From positions 2,814,001-2,878,000 of the forward strand of contig NZ_CP042467.1 of the NCBI RefSeq assembly GCF_007993755.1: a DNA stretch of 64,000 bases. Direction: 5' to 3'. The stretch is from Microvenator marinus. GTDB taxonomy: Bacteria > Myxococcota_A > Bradymonadia > Bradymonadales > Bradymonadaceae. The number at the start of each line of letters is the position of its first letter. Position 1 is the stretch's first letter. The notes under the pieces were generated by a model. It was not told the origin of the DNA. It saw only the letters and a list, made by a program, of their open reading frames with translations, and searched no databases. The translations under genes and the position numbers were made by a program. Positions 7,941-16,393 of this stretch are shown one piece after another.

Positions 7941-8420
7941 TCATTCTTCGTCCGGTTCTGACAAGTCTCCACCTTCATTCTTTTCGGGAACTTCTGGGGC
8001 TGGCTCTATCTCTTGCTTGCGCTTTTTCCACTCGTCTTTCTTCATCGCATCACCGCGCCGCCACTGGGAGTCGAGCACGGCCCACTCTTCGATAAAGCGC
8101 TCCTTCTTGACCACCATACCTTCGTCGTACCACTCAATTTCGGTCTCGACCTCGGCACGAATTCCGTCGAGTTTCACTGACTTCACGTCGATTTGCACGA
8201 TCTTATACTCTTCACCGAGCTCTTCCTGACGGCCGAGAAACTCCTGGCGTTTTGATGGATGCACGTAGAGGCTCGCCTGCTCCCAGAGCCCCCATTTCAT
8301 CTTCATGTGGTAGTCGGCCAGAGTAGGCTTGAGGTCGGTGGTTTCCTTGGTGTCGAGGTGTTTTTGGCTGGGCGCACACGCCACGAGGAAAAGAGAGAGG
8401 AGTAAGAATAGAAATCGCAT
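7941..8420 (-). CDS. Small lipoprotein, function unknown
   Basis: 159-residue predicted lipoprotein starting MRFLFLLLSLFLVAC (lipobox LVAC, Cys15). I chose the ATG at 8420 over an upstream TTG (8477) because the signal peptide begins here. The body alternates strands with charged segments (YKIVQIDVKSVKLDGIRAEV, ETEIEWYDEGMVVKKERF), as in small periplasmic NTF2-like folds, and the C-terminus is acidic and Pro rich. No family is recognised. It is first of the unit that runs to the prepilin peptidase; it could also be read through from the thi operon 75 bp upstream. Confidence 0.68.
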   Translation of the reverse strand: MRFLFLLLSLFLVACAPSQKHLDTKETTDLKPTLADYHMKMKWGLWEQASLYVHPSKRQEFLGRQEELGEEYKIVQIDVKSVKLDGIRAEVETEIEWYDEGMVVKKERFIEEWAVLDSQWRRGDAMKKDEWKKRKQEIEPAPEVPEKNEGGDLSEPDEE

Positions 8421-8495
8421 AGTCTGCCCGCGTGGGTTGAATCTGCTGAATGTTAGGTGGTTCTCAGGATTAATCAAAAACGTTCTTGAAAGGCC

Positions 8496-9071
8496 CTAAG
8501 TCAGTGCCCTCGTCGACGCGACTCCCCACGCGCCAGCCTCCAAACAATCGTACTTGTTTTCGGAGGTGATGCCGCCGAGGGCGAACACCGGAATCGTCAA
8601 GGCGTGCGCCGCTGTCTTGAGCTGGTGGAGCCCCAACGGCGGCCCGTAGCCTGGCTTTGAAGCCGTAGGAAAGATCGGGCTCAAGGTCACGTAGTCGGCG
8701 CCATCTTCTTCGGCACGAATGGCCTCGGCTACGCTATGGCAGGACGCTCCTACAAAGCGCCATTCCATGAGCCGCCTTGCCGCCGAGACAGGCATACCGG
8801 TGGCCGGAAGGTGAACACCTGAGGCGTCGAGTGCGAGCGCGAGATCCGCTCGGTCGTTCACAATCAGCGATGCGTTGTAGGCGGCACAAAGAGCTGCAAC
8901 TTTAGCCCCTAACTCCCATTGCACCGCGGCCGGAAATTGTTTGGCCCTAAACTGCACGAGGCGAATACCGTCCGCCAGAGCCGCCGAAACACTCTCCAAA
9001 TAGGCGTCGGCATCATCGGGTTCAGTGGTGCCGGACACATTGGCCACCAAGTAGAGCTTATGCAGTTTCAT
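8496..9071 (-). CDS. thiE: Thiamine-phosphate synthase-like protein (ThiE/TenI family)
   Basis: TIM-barrel enzyme that joins HMP-pyrophosphate and the thiazole phosphate to give thiamine phosphate. Visible family motifs: VQFRAKQ (substrate phosphate and Lys), [41 protein letters not shown] and FALGGI. At 191 residues it is slightly short for ThiE. The FRAK (rather than YREK) and [12 protein letters not shown] segments also fit TenI-type relatives, so the activity is likely but not certain. ATG at 9071 overlaps the thiG stop (ATGA). It is the last gene of a thiS-thiG-thiE operon. Confidence 0.82.
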   Translation of the reverse strand: MKLHKLYLVANVSGTTEPDDADAYLESVSAALADGIRLVQFRAKQFPAAVQWELGAKVAALCAAYNASLIVNDRADLALALDASGVHLPATGMPVSAARRLMEWRFVGASCHSVAEAIRAEEDGADYVTLSPIFPTASKPGYGPPLGLHQLKTAAHALTIPVFALGGITSENKYDCLEAGAWGVASTRALT

Positions 9072-9841
9072 TTCTTTCGCTGAATTAGGCCCACCGTGGG
9101 CGACGAGGGGTTCGCGTAGAGGCGTTTGGGGATTCGGCCGGCTCTGTGGGCCGCCCATCCCGCATGCACCGCGTCTTTAAAAGCGCCGGCCATCAAGACA
9201 GGGTCACGAGCCTCTGAGATCGCGGTATTTAGCAGCACACCATCACAGCCGAGCTCCATGGCAAACGCCGCCTCGGAGGCCGTACCGATTCCCGCGTCTA
9301 CGAGCATCGGAACCTCCAACTCTTCTCGGATAATTCTGAAGTTGTATGGGTTTTGCACTCCCATACCGCTGCCAATCGGGGCGCCCAAAGGCATCACCGC
9401 CGCGCACCCTGCGTCCTGAAGCTTTCGAGCCAGAATCGGGTCGTCGTTGGTATAGGCCATGACCACAAAGCCGTCGCGCACGAGCTCTCGTGCGGCCTTC
9501 AGGAGCTCCTCACCGTCCGGCAATAGGGTCTTGTCGCTGCCAATCACCTCGAGCTTCAAGAGGTCGGTCTCGAGGGCTTCGCGGGCGAGCTGAGCGGTGA
9601 GGATGGCATCTCGTGCCGTGAAACAGCCGGCCGTATTGGGAAGAATCTGGAATTCCTCCAAGACCTCCAAAATCCCACCGTCCTTACTCGCCTGAATATC
9701 AAGCCGACGAATGGCCACGGTCACAAGCTCGCATCCTGCAGCCTTGAGCGCATCCAGCATCACCTGGTAGTTCGGATAGCCTGCAGTCCCGAGAATCAGT
9801 CGACTGGAAAAGCTATACGGTCCAATGTTCAATGGTTCCAT
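9068..9841 (-). CDS. thiG: Thiazole synthase
   Basis: Forms the thiazole phosphate ring of thiamine from deoxyxylulose phosphate, dehydroglycine/iminoglycine and the sulfur carried on ThiS thiocarboxylate. The 257 residues carry the expected markers: [13 protein letters not shown], the Schiff-base Lys region ([16 protein letters not shown]), [45 protein letters not shown] near the C-terminal phosphate site. ATG at 9841 ([11 protein letters not shown]) is right for the family. It lies 2 bp after thiS and overlaps thiE. Confidence 0.95.
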   Translation of the reverse strand: MEPLNIGPYSFSSRLILGTAGYPNYQVMLDALKAAGCELVTVAIRRLDIQASKDGGILEVLEEFQILPNTAGCFTARDAILTAQLAREALETDLLKLEVIGSDKTLLPDGEELLKAARELVRDGFVVMAYTNDDPILARKLQDAGCAAVMPLGAPIGSGMGVQNPYNFRIIREELEVPMLVDAGIGTASEAAFAMELGCDGVLLNTAISEARDPVLMAGAFKDAVHAGWAAHRAGRIPKRLYANPSSPTVGLIQRKK

Positions 9842-9843
9842 TC

Positions 9844-10059
9844 TCAGCCTCCCTGCGTGGCGCGAATGATCTCGATGTGTTGACCATTTGAGATAGGCGT
9901 ACTCGCCCACTGACTGCGAGGTACCACGCGATCATCAACGGCCACGGCCACACCCTTTTGGGAAGGAATGTCGAGGGCGACGAGGAGAGATTCCACATGT
10001 GGAGTTTCCAACTCCAGTGAATGAGCTTCCCCGTTTATGGTCAATGAGAGACGAGCCAC
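9844..10059 (-). CDS. thiS: Sulfur carrier protein ThiS
   Basis: Ubiquitin-like sulfur carrier, 71 residues, ending in the required Gly-Gly (ATQGG) that is adenylated and thiocarboxylated for thiazole synthesis. The start is a GTG at 10059 with a strong ribosome site AAGGAGG five bases upstream; starting at any upstream ATG would add a 60-residue non-conserved tail. Typical positions: LTINGE near the N-terminus and [15 protein letters not shown] in the middle. First gene of the thi operon, divergent from the DUF4105 gene. The 94-bp gap shows no TPP riboswitch core. A ThiF and ThiH/ThiO partner must be elsewhere. Confidence 0.9.
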   Translation of the reverse strand: MARLSLTINGEAHSLELETPHVESLLVALDIPSQKGVAVAVDDRVVPRSQWASTPISNGQHIEIIRATQGG

Positions 10060-10153
10060 ACAAGCCTCCTTAGGAAAATATGGGGATACACCAGACTGAA
10101 TAGAAGGAACACCCATAACTTTCCAATTCTGAGCGCGATGATAAAAGGAAAAG

Positions 10154-11143
10154 ATGACGAATAAACACTCAAAAACATGGCGCGCTCTCACACTCCTACT
10201 CACCCTACCCCTTGGGGCATTGGTTGGCCTGACGGTCACCTATACCGGGGCGCTCGGCGGGCCGCTCATACTGTGGCGTGCTGGGCTTGGGGCTCTACTC
10301 GGGTTGGTGATCGTGGCTGCGCCTTTCGTGTTTGGGCGAAAGCAGAGCGTGAGCCTCATCCTGAGTATTGCAGCGTCTGTGGGCTTCTTTTGGGCCACGC
10401 ACGAGCCATCAAACCAACGTCAGTGGTCACCGATCGCGAGCAAGACCGCCTACGCTGAGATCGAAGGCTCCAAAGTTCACCTCAAGAATGTGCGCAATTT
10501 CAGGCATCACGAAGACGGCACCGCTGAGCAGGCGTGGTACGACGCCACCTACGATGTCTCCGAGATTGAGCAAGGATACTTCGTGATGACCACCTTTGGG
10601 GGTATTGAAGGGCTAGCGCACGTGATGGTGAGCTTCAAGTTCAAGGGCGAGCGATATGTTGTGATGTCGGTCGAGATTCGACGTGAGGTGGGTGAGGAGT
10701 ACCACCCAGTAGGCGGGATGTTTAGGCAATTCGAGCTCTACTACGTAGTGGCCGATGAACGCGATGCGCTCGCGCTTAGAACCCACGTTCACAAAGACCC
10801 GACCTGGCTTATCCCCATGAATGCTGGCCCTGAAAAGACTGGGGAATTCTTCATGGACATGGTCCGCCGAGCTAACGAGCTTCACACCGAACCGCAATGG
10901 TATAACTCGATTACGAGCAGCTGCGCTTCGAACCTTGCTGACCACTACGAAGTCATCAACAATGTGAGCCTGCCTCCGGACTATCGGATTCTGCTTCCAG
11001 GTTTCTCTGGCGAGATTCTGGCTGAGCTCGACTTGCTTCCTGAAGGGATGAGCGTTGAGGATGCCATGGCCTCATTCCGGGTGGACGAGAAAGCCAGGGC
11101 CCTAGAGCTCGACGATCACTGGTCCACACGAATTAGAGACTAA
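10154..11143 (+). CDS. Membrane-anchored DUF4105-type protein
   Basis: 329 residues. Three hydrophobic segments at the N-terminus (about 11-30, 36-62, 68-85) are followed by an extracytoplasmic domain. AYAEIEGSKVHLKNVRNFR, an HVMVSFKF strand, TFGGIEG and the WYNSITSSCASNL segment fit the DUF4105 (Lnb N-terminal-like periplasmic) family, where Cys and His residues of a papain-like fold are conserved; here a Cys sits in the SSCASN segment and a His in EGLAHVMV. Function in the family is not settled. Start has AAAAGGAAAAG before ATG. It is convergent with the large lipoprotein gene (4-bp overlap at the 3' ends). Confidence 0.7.
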   Translation: MTNKHSKTWRALTLLLTLPLGALVGLTVTYTGALGGPLILWRAGLGALLGLVIVAAPFVFGRKQSVSLILSIAASVGFFWATHEPSNQRQWSPIASKTAYAEIEGSKVHLKNVRNFRHHEDGTAEQAWYDATYDVSEIEQGYFVMTTFGGIEGLAHVMVSFKFKGERYVVMSVEIRREVGEEYHPVGGMFRQFELYYVVADERDALALRTHVHKDPTWLIPMNAGPEKTGEFFMDMVRRANELHTEPQWYNSITSSCASNLADHYEVINNVSLPPDYRILLPGFSGEILAELDLLPEGMSVEDAMASFRVDEKARALELDDHWSTRIRD

Positions 11144-13734
11144 AAGACGTCGACTGCTGGCCGCTCGAGTGGCGGGTACGTGTTGATGGAATTGAAGAGC
11201 GTTTCGGTGGCGCAGATACTCTCGTCAAAGACCATCGAGAAAGAGACGTTGACGGGAAACGGGTTTTCGATATCTCCATGGTAGACCACGCCCTTTCCTG
11301 TCAGACGAGGTCTTCCGAAATACTGAAGTGCCTGGGTCTCAAGGAACCCACCGTTGGAGAACCAACCCGCGTCAAACTGTGACTCACCTCGAAGGTCCGC
11401 GGTAAAGTCAGCGTCAAGTCCTTCGCGCATGGTGGCGGTCTTCCAAAACCCTGGGGCGAAGCTCAAAATGTAGCGAGGGTCAGTGAGAATCTGGCTTAAG
11501 GACTCGCCCATCGACATGGTGACAATGGGCGCGACCGAATCTCCGCGTTCGACAAAGTCCCCGATACTGAAGTCTGTCAATCCCAACCCGTATTCTCGGC
11601 TGTGTGCGCCTTCTCGCGAGACCACGCTGAAATAGCACGTACATTGACCGTAACTGAAGGCAGTGGTGTCACTAAACTCTCCCACGGTCGCCGTGACACG
11701 CACGTCTCCAGAGCCTTCGGAGGGGGCCGTATACGTAGTCCCTTCAAGAGTTCCTTGCCCCTCCAAAGCAAGGAACTCAGGTTGCGCAGATAGTGGGCCG
11801 CTCTTGGCTACTTTGAGCTCAAGCGACTCACCGTTCGGCACACAAACTCCACGCGGACCAATCGAAACGTCCCCGGCCCGCACGATGATCAACTTGGAAC
11901 GCTCAGGTGGGTTCAGCGAAGGCGCCCTTAGACCACCTTCACTTCTAGATGACACCTCAATGATGTACGGAAATAGCGAGGCATCCGTAGGCGCCACGTG
12001 CTCTACCGTGCCGTTTTCTCCGCTAGTTTGGAGCACCGCAAAGCCGCGTAAAGTGCCGGCGGCAGTGCTCCAGTCGAGCGATGGATCCTCGGCGTTTCGC
12101 ACGCCGTAGTTGATGTCCACGGATTCGCCTGGCGAAAGCAGGATTTCCTCGGGCACATCGATCTCGATCTTATCGACTCCCATGAAGAGGATAAGTTGGT
12201 CGAGTTCTCGAAGCGGAAACTCTTCGATTTTTGGAACGAGTGTGACCGCATCCTCGCCGACTTTCGTGAACTGATAAACCAGGTCTTCCGCATCGTTATC
12301 GTAGGGTCGAACCACATTGGTGCGGCTCACCATCCGTACCCACTTTGGATCGTTGATGTCGATATCGGTCCAAGTGTACGGCCCAGCTTGAGGGTAGACC
12401 CCTTCCTTGTCATTCATCGTAGAGTATTCGCCAGCAAAGAATCCTGTGACGTTGGAGGTCACTCCTACGAACACAGAGATGAGGTGTTCGGAAGTCTTGG
12501 GTGGCAGGTTTCGGCCGAAGAACGTGATCGCCTTCTCTTGGCCCACAGCGCTGGTGACGTATTTTTCGAAGTACTTCCCACCAACGGCCGAGAGAAACTG
12601 CAGTGCGACTCTCAGCGCGCTTCCAGTCCAGCTCCATTGGTTTGACGTCGCATCCACCAGAATTGTCTTAGCGCTGGCGCTGATCGGAAGTCCGGTTGGA
12701 ATCCCGCTTTCATCTTCGATCACTCGGAGTGTAGTATCCACGCGAAGGTTTATGAGGCGCGCCGGGAGCAGGTCACAAAACGCCTGAAAGACTTCAACAA
12801 AAACGGTTCCCACCAATGCGTATCCGTTCGCGACTTGACCTACAAAACCGCCATGAAGTGCGATGAAGCCGGCCGCAAGGACGGAGTTGGCGTAACCGGT
12901 CTTTGACGCACCACAGTATTGTGTGCGCTCTTTTGCCCAATAGGCGAGATCCGTGGCGTTGCGGATCTGGGTCTTGAAGGCCGTCGCCGCGTTGATTGGA
13001 GCGTCGAAAGAAGCCACCGCTTCCTCGAGCCGCGCGGACTCAGCGATCACGGCGAGTCCGGCGTTGAAGTAGGCCAGTTCATCGGCGCTCAAGTTCTCGA
13101 TGCCTTCGATGAGGCCATCACCGGGTTTTCGCAAGTGATAGTTAGCCACAGCTAGAGGCTGCAACATGGCATCGACCTCGCCCGCGTCTTCTCCAGCTCC
13201 TATGGCTTCGAGGAGTTCACGGTTTCCACCGTGACGCACGGCCATCGCGTCGATGACCTTCCCGAGGTTCTCAGCCAGTTCCTTTGCTGTTCCAGCCGGC
13301 GCGGGATTGAGCGTGATTTCGATGTCATGGGTCGGGCAGCTAAATACAGTGCCATCAGCAAGAGTTCCAGCGAGCTGCAGTGTGTATTGACTCGTTCCAA
13401 TCCGCGGGGGAATGGGAACAAAAATCCCGTGACTTTCTTCCTCATCCTCCACGTCCATGATCGCCAGCGGATATGGAATGGAAAGCGCATCCGAATGAAA
13501 CCAGAGAACCCGATCTTCGGCCCTCGCGATCGCACTCGGTAGCGAAAAAAGAACTCCCTCGCCCGCCTCAAACTCGGCTTTTTCAAATGGAAACGAGTTA
13601 CAGTTTTGAGCCTCAAGTGGCGGCGGTCCGGCACCATCCGGATAAGGCGTAGCGGGCACCGGAGCAGGGGCATCCGAGGTTCCTGAGCCGCAAGCAGAGA
13701 AGAAAGAGACAAGGAAGAGGGCAACGTACTTCAA
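11140..13734 (-). CDS. Large lipoprotein, function unknown
   Basis: 864-residue predicted lipoprotein (MKYVALFLVSFFSACGSG, lipobox FSAC, Cys15) followed by a Pro/Ala-rich linker. Middle segments are helical and hydrophobic (about 285-330), and the region 540-700 looks like tandem beta-sandwich domains (SPGESVDINYGV, LSAQPEFLALEGQGTLEGTTY, GDVRVTATVGEFSDT), the last similar to Big/Ig-like repeats. No catalytic motif is recognised. The ATG overlaps the RCC1 lipoprotein stop (ATGA), so the two are probably made together. Confidence 0.65.
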   Translation of the reverse strand: MKYVALFLVSFFSACGSGTSDAPAPVPATPYPDGAGPPPLEAQNCNSFPFEKAEFEAGEGVLFSLPSAIARAEDRVLWFHSDALSIPYPLAIMDVEDEEESHGIFVPIPPRIGTSQYTLQLAGTLADGTVFSCPTHDIEITLNPAPAGTAKELAENLGKVIDAMAVRHGGNRELLEAIGAGEDAGEVDAMLQPLAVANYHLRKPGDGLIEGIENLSADELAYFNAGLAVIAESARLEEAVASFDAPINAATAFKTQIRNATDLAYWAKERTQYCGASKTGYANSVLAAGFIALHGGFVGQVANGYALVGTVFVEVFQAFCDLLPARLINLRVDTTLRVIEDESGIPTGLPISASAKTILVDATSNQWSWTGSALRVALQFLSAVGGKYFEKYVTSAVGQEKAITFFGRNLPPKTSEHLISVFVGVTSNVTGFFAGEYSTMNDKEGVYPQAGPYTWTDIDINDPKWVRMVSRTNVVRPYDNDAEDLVYQFTKVGEDAVTLVPKIEEFPLRELDQLILFMGVDKIEIDVPEEILLSPGESVDINYGVRNAEDPSLDWSTAAGTLRGFAVLQTSGENGTVEHVAPTDASLFPYIIEVSSRSEGGLRAPSLNPPERSKLIIVRAGDVSIGPRGVCVPNGESLELKVAKSGPLSAQPEFLALEGQGTLEGTTYTAPSEGSGDVRVTATVGEFSDTTAFSYGQCTCYFSVVSREGAHSREYGLGLTDFSIGDFVERGDSVAPIVTMSMGESLSQILTDPRYILSFAPGFWKTATMREGLDADFTADLRGESQFDAGWFSNGGFLETQALQYFGRPRLTGKGVVYHGDIENPFPVNVSFSMVFDESICATETLFNSINTYPPLERPAVDVF

Positions 13735-15017
13735 GGCTGCACCTCGACTACCACGGGAGCGGTCAGGCTGAAGCTCTTCAGGTTTCCAGATTCCGCGTCT
13801 GCTGGAGCCCGCACTCCGGCTTGCCAGCTGTCATTCGCCCCGAAACACGCGGTGCGAGAATCCTCCAACGTGGCACACATAAAGTCTTGACCACCGGCGA
13901 GTGAGGTTGGTGCTGCTGGATAACCCTCGATTTCGACGAAGGTGGCGGAGTCTTCGAAACTCCCCGTCAAACCATGATAGCCATAACCCGCACATGAGAG
14001 TTTATCGCCCGAAATCACGCACACCGACTCGCCGGTGACCGCCATATCCTGGACTGGCGTTGGCGCTGACACTTTGGTTGGAGGAATCTTTGCGAGGTCG
14101 GACTCGACCCCAAATCCACACACAGGTGAGCCCCAACAGTGTAGCTCGTCATTCTCAAGGAGAGCGCACGCGCACGCATTGGTGACGTCTAGCTTTCTGG
14201 CCGGTGCCGGCAGCGGTACCAGTTGAGGTTTCGTCGTGCAGTAACGAATCGCGAGCGCACCGCCCCCAGCACAATCCATGTGGTCAGGATTCATACGATC
14301 GTCGGGCACCCCGAGCAGACCAATGAAATTCGAGCCCCAACAATAGACCTCGCCCGACTCAGTAAGGACGCATGAGGCGTCACCTCCCAATTCGATCTGC
14401 GCAACCGTCGCGCCGTCGAACTCAAGATCGGCCGGTGCGGCGCCGTTTTCGATGTCGTCGATCAGCCCCCCAGCCCCGTATTTTGCCTGCCCCCAACATT
14501 TTAGATCGCCGTTATCGAATGAGGCACAGACGTGGGACGTACCAACTCCCACGTGCCCTACTCCTGAAGGAAACACTTCGACGGGGCTCTTTGAAACAGG
14601 CTTATCGAAGAATCCACCCAGGCTAATGAGTTCCGTTTCCACGCCTTCCACCCCGAGTTGCCCCTGGTCGTTCGGGCCCCAACAGTAGAGCGCCCCATCT
14701 TGTGTGACGGCACAGGCGGTCTCGACGAGTGCCACCTCTTTAAATTTAAGGGTACTCGCGATTGAGGCCGCGAGTTTAGGTTGACCCGCAATGCCCTCTT
14801 CGGTCGGACCACGTCCAAGGGTGCCGTAGAGGTCCCCGCCCCAACACAGTAGTTCTCCGTCAGTCTTGATTCCACACGTTGTGGAAAGACCAGCTGCCAC
14901 GGTGCTCGCACCGGTGAGCTCGGCCTTCTGGCTCGGCGTCTCTATCGGCTCGTCGTCCGAGGTATCCCCACCACATGCTACCATCAACAATGAGATTCCC
15001 ATCCAAAGGCGCATCAT
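13731..15017 (-). CDS. RCC1-repeat lipoprotein
   Basis: 428-residue lipoprotein (MMRLWMGISLLMVAC, lipobox LMVAC) with repeats of the RCC1 beta-propeller type: CGIKTDGELLCWGG, CAVTQDGALYCWGPN, CASFDNGDLKCWGQ, CVLTESGEVYCWGSN, CALLENDELHCWGS and CATLEDSRTACFGAN. About seven blades can be seen, each with a Cys-x(9,10)-Cys pair that may be disulfide linked outside the cytoplasm. Such secreted RCC1-like proteins are common in Myxococcota; their targets are mostly unknown. Coupled to the large lipoprotein downstream. Confidence 0.82.
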   Translation of the reverse strand: MMRLWMGISLLMVACGGDTSDDEPIETPSQKAELTGASTVAAGLSTTCGIKTDGELLCWGGDLYGTLGRGPTEEGIAGQPKLAASIASTLKFKEVALVETACAVTQDGALYCWGPNDQGQLGVEGVETELISLGGFFDKPVSKSPVEVFPSGVGHVGVGTSHVCASFDNGDLKCWGQAKYGAGGLIDDIENGAAPADLEFDGATVAQIELGGDASCVLTESGEVYCWGSNFIGLLGVPDDRMNPDHMDCAGGGALAIRYCTTKPQLVPLPAPARKLDVTNACACALLENDELHCWGSPVCGFGVESDLAKIPPTKVSAPTPVQDMAVTGESVCVISGDKLSCAGYGYHGLTGSFEDSATFVEIEGYPAAPTSLAGGQDFMCATLEDSRTACFGANDSWQAGVRAPADAESGNLKSFSLTAPVVVEVQP

Positions 15018-15083
15018 TTCTCTCCATTACGTAGAATTGACGCAGACTTTTTGCAGAATGTGATCTGGAGACAAATAGGTAAA

Positions 15084-16316
15084 TCATTGAGATTTCAGAC
15101 GCGCCACGAGCTCGTGGCGCGAATTCACATCAAACCGTCGATATAGGTCTGCGATCTGATTCTGCGCAGTCTTAATGCTGACGCCTCGATCCATCGCGAT
15201 TTGTTTTGGCGATTCACCGCTGAGAATCATGGTCAAGGTTTCCCGAAGCGCTTCTGGAAGGTCGTCGGGAATAGAGTCAGGCCGATCCACAGCCACGAGG
15301 ATCTCCAGATCTTGCAAATGCGCGGAGCCACTCTCTCCGTGAAGAAGCGTGCCGATACGGGCGATGAGTTCGCTATCGTCCAAGGCATGAAAGACCTGAC
15401 GGGCGCGTTGCAAGTGGTACGCGACCGTACTCTGGCTCAACCCGAGCTCATAGCCGATGAAGGTCTGGGAATGCCCCTGAAGCAGATACCAGACGATTTG
15501 AGCCTGTTTTTGAGAAAGCCCGGCGAATTTCTGCCCTTCAGGTGAATTAGCGAGGGCAATGACGAAACGGCGCCCGTCGGAATCAAAAACATCGACGAGG
15601 GACCACTGGCCTGCAACAAGGGCTTGCCAACGGCTTAAACGCTCATCATCAGGGACCGTTGCAAGTTTGAGTTGGTCTAGATTCAAAGCGGCTCGACGCA
15701 GTCGTTCTCGAGTTGTCGGCGTCTGAGCACTACCTCGAAGATCCAAAATCTTTGATTGTTCGGGATCAAACACCATCTCAGCGTTCTCGAGCGGGTCTGA
15801 ACCACTCAGAGTCACATGCAACCTTCGGATTGCCGCAAGGTGCGACGCGACCGCCAGCCAGCGACGACGAAAGGAAGCCTGGAGGGTGGTCGGAGCGTCC
15901 AGGAATGCTCCGAAGAAGAAACCCATTCCGGAAGCGTTCCCGGCGCAGATTGCCGCACAATCCACGATTCCGTTCTCTCGGAAGAGTTGCGCCACGTGGT
16001 TTGCCTCAAGCTCTTCTAAGCGCTTGGAAAGTGTGGAACACTGGATGGTGTCAAAGAGTCGAGCCGTCTCGGCTTTGTGATTTGAACCGAGTTCTTGAAT
16101 GACATCACCCACAAGACTCGAAGGCACCCCGTCGGGACTATGATGCGCGTGCGGAAGCGAAATCGCCCCATTCTCGAATTCGTAGACAAACCCAAAGCGT
16201 GCTTCGGCCGCAGGGAACAAAGCGCTCAAACCATCCACAACCTCGGACTGCCATTGGGAATGCGTGAGGTCTAGATCGTAAGCGCGTTGTAAGAACTCAA
16301 AAGGTTTTGTCTGCAC
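15084..16316 (-). CDS. LuxR-type regulator with two HTH domains
   Basis: 410-residue probable transcription factor. Residues 1-250 form an unrecognised, GAF/PAS-like sensor part (EARFGFVYEFENGAISLPH, CAAICAGNASGMGFFFGAF). Two LuxR-type helix-turn-helix domains follow: 266-320 (LSQKQAQIVWYLLQG ... IGYELGLSQSTVAYHL) and 352-408 (LPEALRETLTMILSGESP ... DRGVSIKTAQNQIADLYRRF). Tandem LuxR HTHs in one chain are unusual. No phospho-acceptor receiver is present. It lies downstream of, and separated by a terminator from, the collagen-like lipoprotein operon. Confidence 0.8.
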   Translation of the reverse strand: MQTKPFEFLQRAYDLDLTHSQWQSEVVDGLSALFPAAEARFGFVYEFENGAISLPHAHHSPDGVPSSLVGDVIQELGSNHKAETARLFDTIQCSTLSKRLEELEANHVAQLFRENGIVDCAAICAGNASGMGFFFGAFLDAPTTLQASFRRRWLAVASHLAAIRRLHVTLSGSDPLENAEMVFDPEQSKILDLRGSAQTPTTRERLRRAALNLDQLKLATVPDDERLSRWQALVAGQWSLVDVFDSDGRRFVIALANSPEGQKFAGLSQKQAQIVWYLLQGHSQTFIGYELGLSQSTVAYHLQRARQVFHALDDSELIARIGTLLHGESGSAHLQDLEILVAVDRPDSIPDDLPEALRETLTMILSGESPKQIAMDRGVSIKTAQNQIADLYRRFDVNSRHELVARLKSQ

Positions 16317-16339
16317 CTATTTTTCCAAGCGTAGCCAAT

Positions 16340-16367
16340 AAAAAAAGCCGACCCGATTGGGCCGGCT
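16340..16367 (-). terminator. Rho-independent terminator after the collagen-like operon
   Basis: On the minus strand a hairpin AGCCG-C-CCC / GGG-A-CGGCT (one mismatch, 4-nt ATTC-type loop) is followed by seven U residues. It sits 27 bp past the stop of the gene ending at 16394 and insulates the regulator gene that begins at 16316. Confidence 0.85.
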
Positions 16368-16393
16368 ACATAACTGACTCAACTTAGGAGTAC

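Noticed and set aside
10060-10153. TPP riboswitch before thiS
   Set aside because: The short gap has neither the CUGAGA nor the ACC...UGAUC(U) core on the minus strand.
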